In this document: piece after piece, positions 27,245 to 38,757 of the stretch
Layout: the number at the start of each line of letters is the position of its first letter
Position numbering within the stretch: the stretch's first letter is position 1
DNA from: Caulobacter sp. Root1455
GTDB taxonomy: Bacteria > Pseudomonadota > Alphaproteobacteria > Caulobacterales > Caulobacteraceae
NCBI RefSeq assembly: GCF_001426905.1
Contig: NZ_LMFQ01000002.1
Coordinates: 526 to 64,525, forward strand
Length of the DNA: 64,000 nt
Direction: 5' to 3'
Position numbers and translations under genes: made by a program
Notes under the pieces: model-generated
What the model was told of the DNA's origin: nothing
The model's input: the letters and a program-made list of their open reading frames with translations, nothing else
The model's database searches: none

Positions 27245-28398
27245 CAGCGGGCGGCCTTGACGTAGGGCTTCACCAGGGCCGCCAGGCGGGCGATCTCGGC
27301 GTCGGGGTGCTCGGCGCTGAAGGCGATGCGCAGGCGGGCCGCGCCGGTCGGCACGGTGGGCGGACGGATGGCCACGACCAGGAAGCCCTCGGCCTCCAGG
27401 GCGCGCGAGGCGTCCAGGGCGTCCTGCGCCTCGCCGATGATCACCGGCACGATCGGGCTGGCCGCCTTGGCCAGGCCGACGGCCTTGGTGAAGGCCTGGG
27501 CCTTGGCCAGGGGCATGGCGGTCAGGGCGGGCTCGGCCTCGATGATGTCGAGCGCGGCCAGGGCGGCGGCGGCGGCGGCCGGCGGCAGGCCGGTGGTGTA
27601 GACCAGGGTGCGGGCCCGGGTCTTGATCAGGTCGACCACGGCCCGCGAGCCGCAGACATAGCCGCCGTATGAGCCGAGGGCCTTGGACAGGGTGCCCATC
27701 TGGAACGGGATCTGGGCCTCGGGGAACAGAGCCGCCGAGCCGCGGCCTTCGGCCAGCACGCCCACGCCATGGGCGTCGTCGGACAGCAGCCAGGCGTCGT
27801 TGGCCTCGCAGACCGCCGACAGCCAGTCCAGCGGGGCGATGTCGCCGTCCATCGAGAACACCCCGTCGGTGGCGACGACGGCGTGGCGCGCGCCGGCGCG
27901 GTGCTCGGCCAGCAGCTCGGCCAGGTGGTCGGTGTCGTTGTGGGCGAACGGGATGATCCGCGCGCCCGACAGCTGGGCGCCGGCCCAGATGCAGGCGTGG
28001 GCCAGTTCGTCGACCAGCACGATGTCGCCCTTGCCCGCGAAGGTGGGGATCACGCCGGTGTTGGCCAGGTAGCCCGAGCCGAACACCACGCAGGCTTCCG
28101 CGCCCTTCAACCGCGCCAGCCGCGCCTCCAGTTCGGAGAGCAGCGGGTGGTCGCCGGTCACCAGCCGGGAGGCGCCGGAGCCGGCTCCGTAGGTCTGGAT
28201 CGCCGCCTGGGCGGCGGCCTTGACCGCCGGATGGTGGGCCAGGCCCAGATAGTCGTTGCAGGAGAAGGACAGCAGCCTGCGGCCGTCGCGCTCGACGAGG
28301 GCTCCGGCGGAACGCTGGGTGGGCTTCAGACGGCGCAGCAGGCTGGCGGCCTCGAGGCGCTCGATCTTGTCGGCGGCGTAGGTGTCCAGACTGTGCAT
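27244..28398 (-). CDS. bioF: 8-amino-7-oxononanoate synthase
   Basis: 384 residues from the ATG at 28398 (AGGAA five bases upstream); an in-frame start 60 bp earlier lies in the intergenic space. PLP-enzyme landmarks: SFSCNDYLGLAHHP, YGAGSGASRLVTGDH, DDAHGVGVLAEGRGS and the lysine motif GTLSKALGSYGG. It condenses pimeloyl-ACP/CoA with alanine, the first committed step of biotin ring formation. It heads the bioF-bioD-oxidoreductase operon and is divergent from bioA (74 bp). No bioB, bioC or pimeloyl esterase is in the window. Confidence 0.96.
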   Translation of the reverse strand: MHSLDTYAADKIERLEAASLLRRLKPTQRSAGALVERDGRRLLSFSCNDYLGLAHHPAVKAAAQAAIQTYGAGSGASRLVTGDHPLLSELEARLARLKGAEACVVFGSGYLANTGVIPTFAGKGDIVLVDELAHACIWAGAQLSGARIIPFAHNDTDHLAELLAEHRAGARHAVVATDGVFSMDGDIAPLDWLSAVCEANDAWLLSDDAHGVGVLAEGRGSAALFPEAQIPFQMGTLSKALGSYGGYVCGSRAVVDLIKTRARTLVYTTGLPPAAAAAALAALDIIEAEPALTAMPLAKAQAFTKAVGLAKAASPIVPVIIGEAQDALDASRALEAEGFLVVAIRPPTVPTGAARLRIAFSAEHPDAEIARLAALVKPYVKAAR

Positions 28399-28472
28399 CA
28401 CGGTTCCTGTTTGCCCCTCGCAGCGGGAGGGCATAGGCAGTGCGCCCCCGCTAGGCAACGAAGGATCGCGCG

Positions 28473-29765
28473 ATGACTGTCGAAAGCCCCGACTGGCTTG
28501 TCGCCGGCGCGCCCCACGTCTGGCGGCCGTACTGCCAGATGAAGACCGCCCGGCCGCCGCTGCCGGTCGTGGCCACGCGTGGTTCGCGGCTGATTCTGGA
28601 CGACGGGCGCGAACTGGTCGACGGCCTGGCCTCGTGGTGGACCGCCTGCCACGGCTACAACCACCCCCATATCGCCGCCGCCGTCCGCGACCAGCTGGAG
28701 CGCATGCCGCACGTGATGTTCGGCGGGCTGGCGCACGAACCGGCCTACCGCCTGGCCAGGCGCCTGGCCGACCTGCTGCCCGGCGACCTGAACCACGCCT
28801 TCTTCGCCGAATCCGGCTCGGTGTCGGTCGAGATCGCCATGAAGATGGCGCTGCAGTTCCATATCAACCAGGGGCGCGAAGGACGCACCAGGTTCCTGTC
28901 GTTCCGGGGCGGCTATCACGGCGACACCCTGGCGACGATGACGGTCTGCGACCCTGAAGAGGGCATGCACAGCCTGTTCTCCGGCGTGATGCCTAGCCAG
29001 CCGATCGCCGACCTGCCGGTGGACGCGGCGTCGGAGGCGGCGCTGGACGCCCTGCTGGCCGAGCGGAGCGGGGAGATCGCCGCCATCCTGACCGAGCCGC
29101 TGGTCCAGGGCGCGGGCGGCATGCTGTTCCACGATCCCGAAGTGTTGCGCACCCTGCGCCGCTTGGCCGACAAGCACGGCGTGCTGCTGATCTTCGACGA
29201 GATCTTCACCGGCTTCGGGCGCACCGGCGAGCTGTTCGCCATGCAGGCGGCGGGCGTCGAGCCCGACATCGTCACCCTGTCCAAGGCCCTGACCGGCGGG
29301 ACCCTGCCGCTGTCGGCGGCGGTGGCCTCGACCCGGGTGTTCGAGGCCTTCTGGTCCGACGACGCCGGGGCGGCCCTGATGCACGGCCCGACCTATATGG
29401 GCAACGCCCTGGCCTGCGCGGCCGCCAACGCCTCGCTGGACCTGTTCGAGGACGGCGCCTGGCGGGCGGACGTGGCGCGGGTGTCGGCGGCGCTTACCGA
29501 AGGCCTGGAGCCGGTTCGCGGCGCGCCGGGCGTGGTCGACGTCCGGGTGCTGGGCGCGATCGGGGTGGTGGAGTTCGACCGGCCGGTGGCGGTCGGCGCC
29601 CTGTGCGACGCCTTCGCCGCCGAGGGGGCGTGGATCCGGCCGATGGGTAAGACGGTCTATCTGACGCCGGCCTTCACGACGCCGGACGTCGACCTGGCGA
29701 TCCTGACGGCCGCCATTCGCAAGGTCGTGGGCGCTGGTGGGGTTGAAGGAAGCGGCGGGGTCTGA
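28473..29765 (+). CDS. bioA: Adenosylmethionine-8-amino-7-oxononanoate transaminase
   Basis: 430 residues, class III aminotransferase. HVWRPYCQM near the N-terminus, LVDGLASWWTACHGYNHP, FRGGYHGDTLATMTVCDP, LIFDEIFTGFGRTG and the PLP lysine in TLSKALTGGTLPLS are all characteristic of BioA. It converts 8-amino-7-oxononanoate to 7,8-diaminononanoate using S-adenosylmethionine. It is divergent from bioF. An EamA transporter gene follows 12 bp later on the same strand. No palindromic BioR-type or BirA-type operator was recognised in the bioF-bioA gap. Confidence 0.96.
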   Translation: MTVESPDWLVAGAPHVWRPYCQMKTARPPLPVVATRGSRLILDDGRELVDGLASWWTACHGYNHPHIAAAVRDQLERMPHVMFGGLAHEPAYRLARRLADLLPGDLNHAFFAESGSVSVEIAMKMALQFHINQGREGRTRFLSFRGGYHGDTLATMTVCDPEEGMHSLFSGVMPSQPIADLPVDAASEAALDALLAERSGEIAAILTEPLVQGAGGMLFHDPEVLRTLRRLADKHGVLLIFDEIFTGFGRTGELFAMQAAGVEPDIVTLSKALTGGTLPLSAAVASTRVFEAFWSDDAGAALMHGPTYMGNALACAAANASLDLFEDGAWRADVARVSAALTEGLEPVRGAPGVVDVRVLGAIGVVEFDRPVAVGALCDAFAAEGAWIRPMGKTVYLTPAFTTPDVDLAILTAAIRKVVGAGGVEGSGGV

Positions 29766-29777
29766 TCCAAGCGGGGC

Positions 29778-30674
29778 ATGTCGTCGAACACGCCCCTGAC
29801 CGGCCTCGAGCGCCTAGCCATCGCGGCCATCATCCTGACCTGGGGCCTGAACAACGCCGCGGCCAAGGTGGCGACCGCCGAGCTGCCGCCGATGATGGTC
29901 GGGGCCCTGCGCTTCGCCCTGGCGTTGGCGTTCCTGGTCCCGTTCCTGAAGCCGCCGTTCCCGTGGTCGAGGCGGCTGATGGCCATCTGCCTGCTGTCGG
30001 GACCGATCCACTTCGGGATCATCTACATCGCCTTCGGCCTGGCCAAGTCGCTGAGCCCGCTGGTGGTGGCCACCCAGCTGTGGATCCCGTTCACGGCCCT
30101 GTTCGCCTGGAAGATGCTGGGCGAGACCATGAAGCCCCTGGCCGTCGCCGGCCTGGTGGTGGCCTTCGTCGGGGTGGCGTGGATGAGCCTGGACCCGCAC
30201 GGGGCGGCCGACCTGCCGGCCATCGTGCTGGGCGTGGTCGCCAGCGCCTGCTGGGCCCTGGCCACGGTGTTCGTGCGCCAGACGCCGGGCGCCAAGCCGC
30301 TGCAGGTCCAGGCCCTGACCGCCGTCGTCGCCGCGCCGGTGCTGCTGGTGATGTCGTTCGGCTTCGAGGACAACGTCGTCGAACGCGTGAAGACCGCCGC
30401 GCCGATCGCCTGGGCCTGCGTGGCCTTCGCCGGGGTGGTCTCGACCATCGGGGCCAGCGCCCTGCTGTTCTGGCTGGTCCAGCGGCGCGAGGCGGGCCGG
30501 GTGACGCCCTATTTCCTGCTGACGCCCTTGGTCTCGTGCACGATCGGCGTGCTGTTCATGGGCGACAAGCTGTCGCCGCAGCTGGTGATCGGCGCGGCGG
30601 CCACCATGGCCGGGGTGGCGCTGGTGGCGCTGACCGCGAAGAAGGTCGTGCCGGCCGAGGGCGAGGCGACTTAG
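29778..30674 (+). CDS. EamA (DMT) family transporter
   Basis: 298 residues with about ten hydrophobic segments in two EamA repeats (first half ILTWGLNNAAAKVATAELPP, AALFAWKMLGE-type loop FTALFAWKMLGETMKP; second half ACWALATVFVRQTPG, FMGDKLSPQLVIGAAATMAG). Drug/metabolite-superfamily carriers of this type usually export amino acids or metabolites. It lies 12 bp after bioA and may share its transcript; a link to biotin or its precursors is speculative. A long palindromic repeat lies directly after its stop. Confidence 0.9.
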   Translation: MSSNTPLTGLERLAIAAIILTWGLNNAAAKVATAELPPMMVGALRFALALAFLVPFLKPPFPWSRRLMAICLLSGPIHFGIIYIAFGLAKSLSPLVVATQLWIPFTALFAWKMLGETMKPLAVAGLVVAFVGVAWMSLDPHGAADLPAIVLGVVASACWALATVFVRQTPGAKPLQVQALTAVVAAPVLLVMSFGFEDNVVERVKTAAPIAWACVAFAGVVSTIGASALLFWLVQRREAGRVTPYFLLTPLVSCTIGVLFMGDKLSPQLVIGAAATMAGVALVALTAKKVVPAEGEAT

Positions 30675-30679
30675 CGCTT

Positions 30680-30781
30680 TGCGTCCTTCGAGGCTCGGCT
30701 TCGCCTCACACCTCAGGATGAGGAATTCAGCAAAAAGCCCCTCATCCTGAGGCGCCCGCGCAGCGGACCTCGAAGGACGCA
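30680..30781. repeat. Nested palindromic (REP/BIME-like) element
   Basis: Two nested inverted repeats: outer TGCGTCCTTCGAGG (30680-30693) with CCTCGAAGGACGCA (30768-30781), and inner CCTCAGGATGAGG (30711-30723) with CCTCATCCTGAGG (30740-30752). It fills the gap between the convergent EamA and SOD genes and can fold into a long cruciform on either strand. It resembles the interspersed palindromes of Caulobacter-group genomes and may serve as a two-way terminator. Confidence 0.8.
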
Positions 30782-30791
30782 GTGCGTTCGC

Positions 30792-31310
30792 CTACTTCAC
30801 CACCCCGCAGGCCACGCGCGCCCCGGCCCCGCCGATCGGCTGGGTCTTGTAGTCGTCGGGGCTGGCGTGGACGACGATCGACGAGCCGTCGGCGTCGAGC
30901 AGGGCGGGGCGGCCGCCCGCGCCGTTCAGCGACACCAGCGGCGAGAACAGCTCGGCCGTGGCCGCGCCGTCGGCGGCGGCGAACAGGTTGGGCAGGTCGC
31001 CGTTGTCGTTGCCGTCCGGGTTCAGCAGGCCGTGGACCACGGCGGTCGTGGTGTGGACGTGGGCGCCGGCCGACTTGAAGTCGGGCGCGCCGCAATCGCC
31101 CTTCTCGTGGAAGTGCAGGCCGTGCCAGCCGGGGGTCAGGCCCTTGGCCTCGACGCGCAGCAGCACGCCGTGCGGCGCCTCGGTCAGGGTGGCCGTCCCG
31201 ACCGTCTTGCCGTCGGCGCCCTTGAGTTCGGCCGTGGCGGTCGTCGCGGCGGCGGAGGCCTGGGTGGCGACCAGCAGGCCGGCGGACAGGGCAAGGGCGG
31301 TCAAACGCAT
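30792..31310 (-). CDS. sodC: Cu/Zn superoxide dismutase
   Basis: 172 residues with a signal peptide (to about residue 20, LLVATQASA). Family motifs: GLHFHEKGDCGAPDFKSAG (two copper His and one disulfide Cys), AHVHTTTAVVHG (bridging and zinc His region), NGDLPNLFAAADG, VVHASPDDYKTQP (copper His) and GGAGARVACGVVK (second Cys). It removes superoxide in the periplasm. The position before GDLPN, usually a zinc-binding His, is Asn-Asp-Asn here, so zinc coordination may differ. Convergent with EamA across a palindromic repeat; divergent from gyrA. Confidence 0.93.
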   Translation of the reverse strand: MRLTALALSAGLLVATQASAAATTATAELKGADGKTVGTATLTEAPHGVLLRVEAKGLTPGWHGLHFHEKGDCGAPDFKSAGAHVHTTTAVVHGLLNPDGNDNGDLPNLFAAADGAATAELFSPLVSLNGAGGRPALLDADGSSIVVHASPDDYKTQPIGGAGARVACGVVK

Positions 31311-31422
31311 GGGAAAACTCCTGGAAAGCCAAGGGCTGGGGCCGCGAAGGTGGCGTCTTGGCGAGGGGAATGCTAACTGTTTTTGACGGTTCCGTGTTCG
31401 ATTCTGACGGCGAAAAATTCCC

Positions 31423-34206
<2,784 letters not shown>

Positions 34207-34256
34207 GCGACCCAAAGAGCAGGGGGCCACGGGCATTGCCCGGGTGAGGGAAAAGC

Positions 34257-34745
<489 letters not shown>

Positions 34746-34758
34746 GGCGCGGCTTGCT

Positions 34759-36132
34759 CTAGTTGGAGCGCGGCGGAAGGCCCGCCGCCTCCGGTTCGGA
34801 GACCGGCGCCCAGAGCCGGCAGACCAGGCCGTCCGGGGTGAAGCTCAGCTCGGCGGGGCGCCCCAGTTCGCCGGCCATGACCCGGCTCAGGACCACGGAG
34901 CCAAATCCGGTCAAGGCCTGCTCGGCGCCGGCGGACCCGCCGCGTTCGCGCCATTCCAGCACGGCCAGGTCGCTCTCCAGCCGCCACTGCAGCCGAACGC
35001 GACGGCGATCGGCGGACCCCGCGTCCGGCCGGTTCGCGACAATGGCCAGCTCATGCAACGCCATGGCGACGGCGATGGCGCTCTTCGGAGACAGCCGCGC
35101 CTTGGGGCCGATGATCGTGTAGCGGTCGGGAAAGTCGTAGGGGCGCAGCAGTTCGCTGGCGATCTCGGCCAGATCCGCGCCGGTCCAGAGCTCGCGGTTG
35201 AGCACGTTGTGGGCGGCGGAAAGGGCCATCAGGCGGGCGGCGACAGCCGATTCAGCGTCCTTGGCCGACTCGTGGTCCCGTAGCGTCTGGCGAACCAGCG
35301 ACTGCACGGTCGTGAGCGTGTTCTTGACCCGGTGATTGAGCTCGTTGATCAGCAGGGTGCGCTGGTGCTCGAACCGGCGGGCCTCGGTCACGTCGGCCGC
35401 GATGCCGATATGACCGCAGAACCTGCCTCGCGCGTCGAACCGCGGCCGGCCATAGAGCTCGATCACCCGCACCGCGCCGCCCGGCCGGCGAAAGCGGCCT
35501 TCGAAGCTGACCGCGCCGTGGGCCGCGCGCGCCGCGTCCCGGGCGGCCAGCAGCCGAGGCCTGTCCTCCGGATCGATCCAATGCAGCCAGCCTTCGCCCA
35601 GCAGCTCCCGGCGCGGACGCCCCAGGGCGTCGACCATCGCCTGGTTGATGAACACCAGCTTGCCGTCGGCGCGGCTCAACCACGCGGCCGTGGGCGCACC
35701 GTCCGCGACCTCGCGATGCCGCTCCTCGCTCAGGGCCAGCCGGCGCTGCGCGGCCCGCGCCGCGGTCACGTCGGTCCAGGTGGCGGCGACGCCGTCGTCA
35801 TAGGCGAAGGCCCGAACGGCCAGCAGCCGGGCGCGATCGCCGCTTCGGAAACGCAGCTCGGCCTCGGCGGGCCGCCCGGTCGCCGCGACCTTCTCCACCA
35901 GCTCGGCGAACGCGCTGTCGGGCCCGAGCCCGGCCAGGTCGCAATAGCCGCGGCCGATCAGGTCCTCCCGGTCCTGGCCAAAGAGGCGTTCGGCCGCCGC
36001 GTTGCAGTCGGAAATCCGCCAATCGGAATCCAGGCCGATGAACCCTCCGGGCAACCCCTCCGCCAGCTGGCGCGAGCGAGACCTGTGTCTGGCGGTGTCG
36101 GCTTGCAGGCCTTCGGGCGCGCCGGCGAACAT
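34759..36132 (-). CDS. PAS-domain HWE-type sensor histidine kinase
   Basis: 457 residues, no membrane segment, so cytoplasmic. Two PAS domains (about 25-125 and 140-255; GLDSDWRISDCNAAAERLFG and WLSRADGKLVFINQAMVDAL, with a PAC-like GRPRFDARGRFCGHIGIAAD) precede the kinase. The phosphoacceptor motif is ELNHRVKNTL (His about 265). ATP-binding region: AMALHEL, VRLQWRL and LEWRERGG (the WxE of HWE kinases), GFGSVVLSRV. The N box is HELAIVANRPD instead of HELATNA-KYG, so ATP/Mg binding may be impaired. No response regulator is adjacent; partners may be general-stress or single-domain regulators encoded elsewhere. Confidence 0.88.
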   Translation of the reverse strand: MFAGAPEGLQADTARHRSRSRQLAEGLPGGFIGLDSDWRISDCNAAAERLFGQDREDLIGRGYCDLAGLGPDSAFAELVEKVAATGRPAEAELRFRSGDRARLLAVRAFAYDDGVAATWTDVTAARAAQRRLALSEERHREVADGAPTAAWLSRADGKLVFINQAMVDALGRPRRELLGEGWLHWIDPEDRPRLLAARDAARAAHGAVSFEGRFRRPGGAVRVIELYGRPRFDARGRFCGHIGIAADVTEARRFEHQRTLLINELNHRVKNTLTTVQSLVRQTLRDHESAKDAESAVAARLMALSAAHNVLNRELWTGADLAEIASELLRPYDFPDRYTIIGPKARLSPKSAIAVAMALHELAIVANRPDAGSADRRRVRLQWRLESDLAVLEWRERGGSAGAEQALTGFGSVVLSRVMAGELGRPAELSFTPDGLVCRLWAPVSEPEAAGLPPRSN

Positions 36133-36366
36133 GGCAACTCTCCGCTACGCCGCGGTCGGTCCGGGCCCCATCGCGCCAAGCTGGTTGGCGACCCCATTGT
36201 TTCGGGGCTTCAGGGGCGGTCAATCGGGCGGAATCAGGAGACGGCGCATCGGCGGTCTTGCGCCAGCCACCCCAAACTCGCCGGAATCGTCCGTTCTAAC
36301 GCGGCGCTACTTGTCGTTCGCGCGGCGGCGTTCTACGCCGTCAGACCAGTTCTTTCGGGGATCTCC

Positions 36367-37182
36367 ATGAAGCTTGCGTCCATCGCCGCCGTCCTGGCGC
36401 TCACCGCGGCCTCCGCCGCCAGCGCCCAGCAGACCTCCGATTGGCGGACGCCCGACCCCGAGAACATCCTGGTGGTCGACACCAACAAGGGCCGGATCAT
36501 CGTCGAGCTGGCGCCCGAGGCCGCCCCGAACCACGTGGCGCGGGTGCGCCAGCTGGCCAAGGCCCACTTCTACGACGGCCAGACGTTCTTCCGGGTCATC
36601 GACGGCTTCATGGCCCAGACGGGCGACCCGAAGAACGACGGCACCGGCGGCTCCGACCAGCCGAACCTGGCCGCCGAGTTCCTGTTCCGCCGCGGCCCCG
36701 GCTACGCGCCGGCCGGCAAGGCGGGCACGGTGGAAATGGGCTTCGTCGGTTCTCTGCCGGTCTACAGTCAAAACAGCGCCTTGGCGGCGATGACCGCCGA
36801 CGGCAGGGTGGCCGCCTGGGGAGCGTTCTGCCCCGGCGTGCTGGGCATGGCCCGCGCGGGCGATCCCGACAGCGCCAACAGCCAGTTCTTCTTCATGCGC
36901 CAGCACTACGCCTCGCTGGAAAAGACCTACACCGCCTTCGGCCGCGCCCTGAGCGGCCTGGAGACCATTCGCGCCATCAAGACCGGCGAGCCCGTGCCTG
37001 ATCCGCAGGACAAGATGCTGACCGTCCGCGTGCTGTCCGACATGCCCGCCAGCCAGCGGCCGAGCATCCAGGTGATGGACACCCGCTCGGCCGCCTTCTC
37101 GGCCCTGGTCGAGAAGAAGCGGGCCGAAATGGGCGGGGCCTTCGGACCCTGCGACATCGCCGTGCCCGTACAGGTGAAATAA
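36367..37182 (+). CDS. Peptidylprolyl isomerase, cyclophilin type, periplasmic (1)
   Basis: 271 residues from the ATG at 36367 (a much longer upstream frame overlaps the kinase gene and is not coding). Signal peptide about 1-20. The cyclophilin fold spans about 30-225 with FFRVIDGFMAQTGDP (catalytic Arg, Phe, Met, Gln), NSQFFFMRQ and TAFGRALSGLETIRAI. A cysteine in AFCPGVLG and another in GPCDIAVPVQ near the C-terminus recur in its neighbour and could pair. It should isomerise Xaa-Pro bonds of exported proteins. Stop and start of the next gene overlap (TAATG), so the two are coupled. Confidence 0.9.
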   Translation: MKLASIAAVLALTAASAASAQQTSDWRTPDPENILVVDTNKGRIIVELAPEAAPNHVARVRQLAKAHFYDGQTFFRVIDGFMAQTGDPKNDGTGGSDQPNLAAEFLFRRGPGYAPAGKAGTVEMGFVGSLPVYSQNSALAAMTADGRVAAWGAFCPGVLGMARAGDPDSANSQFFFMRQHYASLEKTYTAFGRALSGLETIRAIKTGEPVPDPQDKMLTVRVLSDMPASQRPSIQVMDTRSAAFSALVEKKRAEMGGAFGPCDIAVPVQVK

Positions 37183-38042
37183 TGATCCGTCCGCTGGTCG
37201 CCTCGATCGCTGTTCTTTCCGGTCTCGTCTTGGCCGGCGGCGCGCAGGCCGCGCCGAAGGTCGCGCCAAAGACGGCTCCCCCTGGGGCGACGGAGTGGCG
37301 AACGCCCGCGCCCGAGGACGTGGTGGTCATCGACACCAGCAAGGGCCGGATCGTCTTGGAGCTGATCCCCGAGGTCGCGCCCGGTCACGTCGCCCGCTTC
37401 CAGGAACTGACCCGCGAGGGCGTCTATGACGGCCGCACCTTCTTCCGGGTGATCGACCGTTTCATGGCCCAGACCGGCGATCCGGACGACACGGGGGAGG
37501 GCGGCACGAAGAAGCCCAACCTGAAGGCCGAGTTCACCTTCCGCCGCGATGCGTCGACGCCGTTCGCGCCCGCCGCGGCCCCGGCCGGAACCGAGGTCGG
37601 CTTCCTCAAGTCGCTGCCGGTCGTCAGCCAGGCCTGGAGCTGGGCCGAGGTCACCTCCGACAAGAAGGTCTCCGCCTGGGGGACATACTGTCCCGGCGTG
37701 GTCGGCGAGGCCCGAGACGAGGACGTCAACTCGGCCAACAGCCAGTTCTTCCTGATGCGCCAGCCCTATCCGTCGCTGGACAAGCGCTACACGGCCTTCG
37801 GCCGGGTTCTGACCGGCCTCGACGTCGTGCGGGCCATCAAGACCGGCGAGCCGGTGGAGAAGCCGCAGGACCGGATGACCAAGGTGCGCCTGCTGGCCGA
37901 CATCCCTCCGGCCGAGCGCCCGACCGTGCGGGTGGTCGATACGGCCAGCGCCTGGTTCAAGGCCGAGATCGCCCGCAAGCGCGCGGCCCGGGGCGCCGAC
38001 TTCTCGGTTTGCGACGTCGATCTGGCGGTCGACATCCGATAG
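37182..38042 (+). CDS. Peptidylprolyl isomerase, cyclophilin type, periplasmic (2)
   Basis: 286 residues, collinear with the preceding gene: signal peptide (about 1-23), FFRVIDRFMAQTGDPDDTG, NSQFFLMRQPYPSL, TAFGRVLTGLDVVRAIKTGE, and the paired cysteines in TYCPGVVG and SVCDVDLAV. It lies one base into the upstream stop codon, a tandem duplication. The C-terminal about 50 residues after the cyclophilin core (PTVRVVDTASAWFKAEIARK) are an extension shared only by the pair. Probably a periplasmic folding catalyst. Confidence 0.9.
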   Translation: MIRPLVASIAVLSGLVLAGGAQAAPKVAPKTAPPGATEWRTPAPEDVVVIDTSKGRIVLELIPEVAPGHVARFQELTREGVYDGRTFFRVIDRFMAQTGDPDDTGEGGTKKPNLKAEFTFRRDASTPFAPAAAPAGTEVGFLKSLPVVSQAWSWAEVTSDKKVSAWGTYCPGVVGEARDEDVNSANSQFFLMRQPYPSLDKRYTAFGRVLTGLDVVRAIKTGEPVEKPQDRMTKVRLLADIPPAERPTVRVVDTASAWFKAEIARKRAARGADFSVCDVDLAVDIR

Positions 38043-38161
38043 TTGCAAGCTGGGCTGTGACGATTGATCCGCCCTCGGGATCCAACCGAACGGTTTCCCC
38101 CTTATGGAAAGCGGGCTAGAAGCCTTCCGACTCCTTTCCCCCTTCTCCAAACCCCCAAGGG

Positions 38162-38635
38162 ATGACCATGTCGGCCGACCTCGAAAACACCCTGCTGCTG
38201 ACGCTCGAGACCGGGCCCGTCACGATCAAGATGCGTCCCGACCTGGCCCCCGGCCACGTCGAGCGGATCAAGGAACTGGTCCGCGAAGGCTTTTATGACG
38301 GCGTGGTCTTCCACCGCGTGATCCCGGGCTTCATGGCCCAGGGCGGCGATCCGACCGGCACCGGCCGCGGCGGTTCGGCCAAGCCGGACATCAAGGCCGA
38401 GTTCTCCAAGGAGCCGCACGTGCGCGGCGTCTGCTCGATGGCCCGCACCCCCGATCCGAACTCGGCCAACAGCCAGTTCTTCATCGTGTTCGACGAAGCC
38501 ACCTTCCTGGACAACCAGTATACTGTCTGGGGCCAGGTGGTCGAAGGCATGGAAAACGTCGACGCCCTGCCGACCGGCGAGCCGCCGCGCGCGCCGGGCA
38601 AGATCCTCAGCGCCAAGATCGCCGCCGACGAATAG
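38162..38635 (+). CDS. Peptidylprolyl isomerase, cyclophilin type, cytoplasmic
   Basis: 157 residues, no signal peptide, so cytoplasmic; PpiB-like. Landmarks: FHRVIPGFMAQGGDPTGTGR, GVCSMARTPDPNSANSQFFI and FLDNQYTVWGQVVEGMENVD. It is the third cyclophilin in a row, 119 bp after the second, and ends at a strong terminator. ATG at 38162 or 38168 both work. Confidence 0.93.
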   Translation: MTMSADLENTLLLTLETGPVTIKMRPDLAPGHVERIKELVREGFYDGVVFHRVIPGFMAQGGDPTGTGRGGSAKPDIKAEFSKEPHVRGVCSMARTPDPNSANSQFFIVFDEATFLDNQYTVWGQVVEGMENVDALPTGEPPRAPGKILSAKIAADE

Positions 38636-38660
38636 GCGTCGACCTCGACGTTGAAACGGA

Positions 38661-38687
38661 GGGCCTCGGGAAACCGGGGCCCTTTTT
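38661..38687 (+). terminator. Intrinsic terminator after the cyclophilin genes
   Basis: GGGCCTCGG and CCGGGGCCC (one T-G wobble) around a GAAA tetraloop, followed by five T residues (38683-38687), 25 bp after the cytoplasmic cyclophilin stop. Confidence 0.88.
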
Positions 38688-38757
38688 CGTGGCTCTAGAT
38701 CTTTGTTTTAACGCACTTTCTTCACGCGAACCGGACGCCACTTCGCTCGAAAATGCT

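Noticed and set aside
28399-28472. Possible biotin operator between bioF and bioA
   Set aside because: Only a GC-rich imperfect hairpin is present; no BirA or BioR consensus could be matched.
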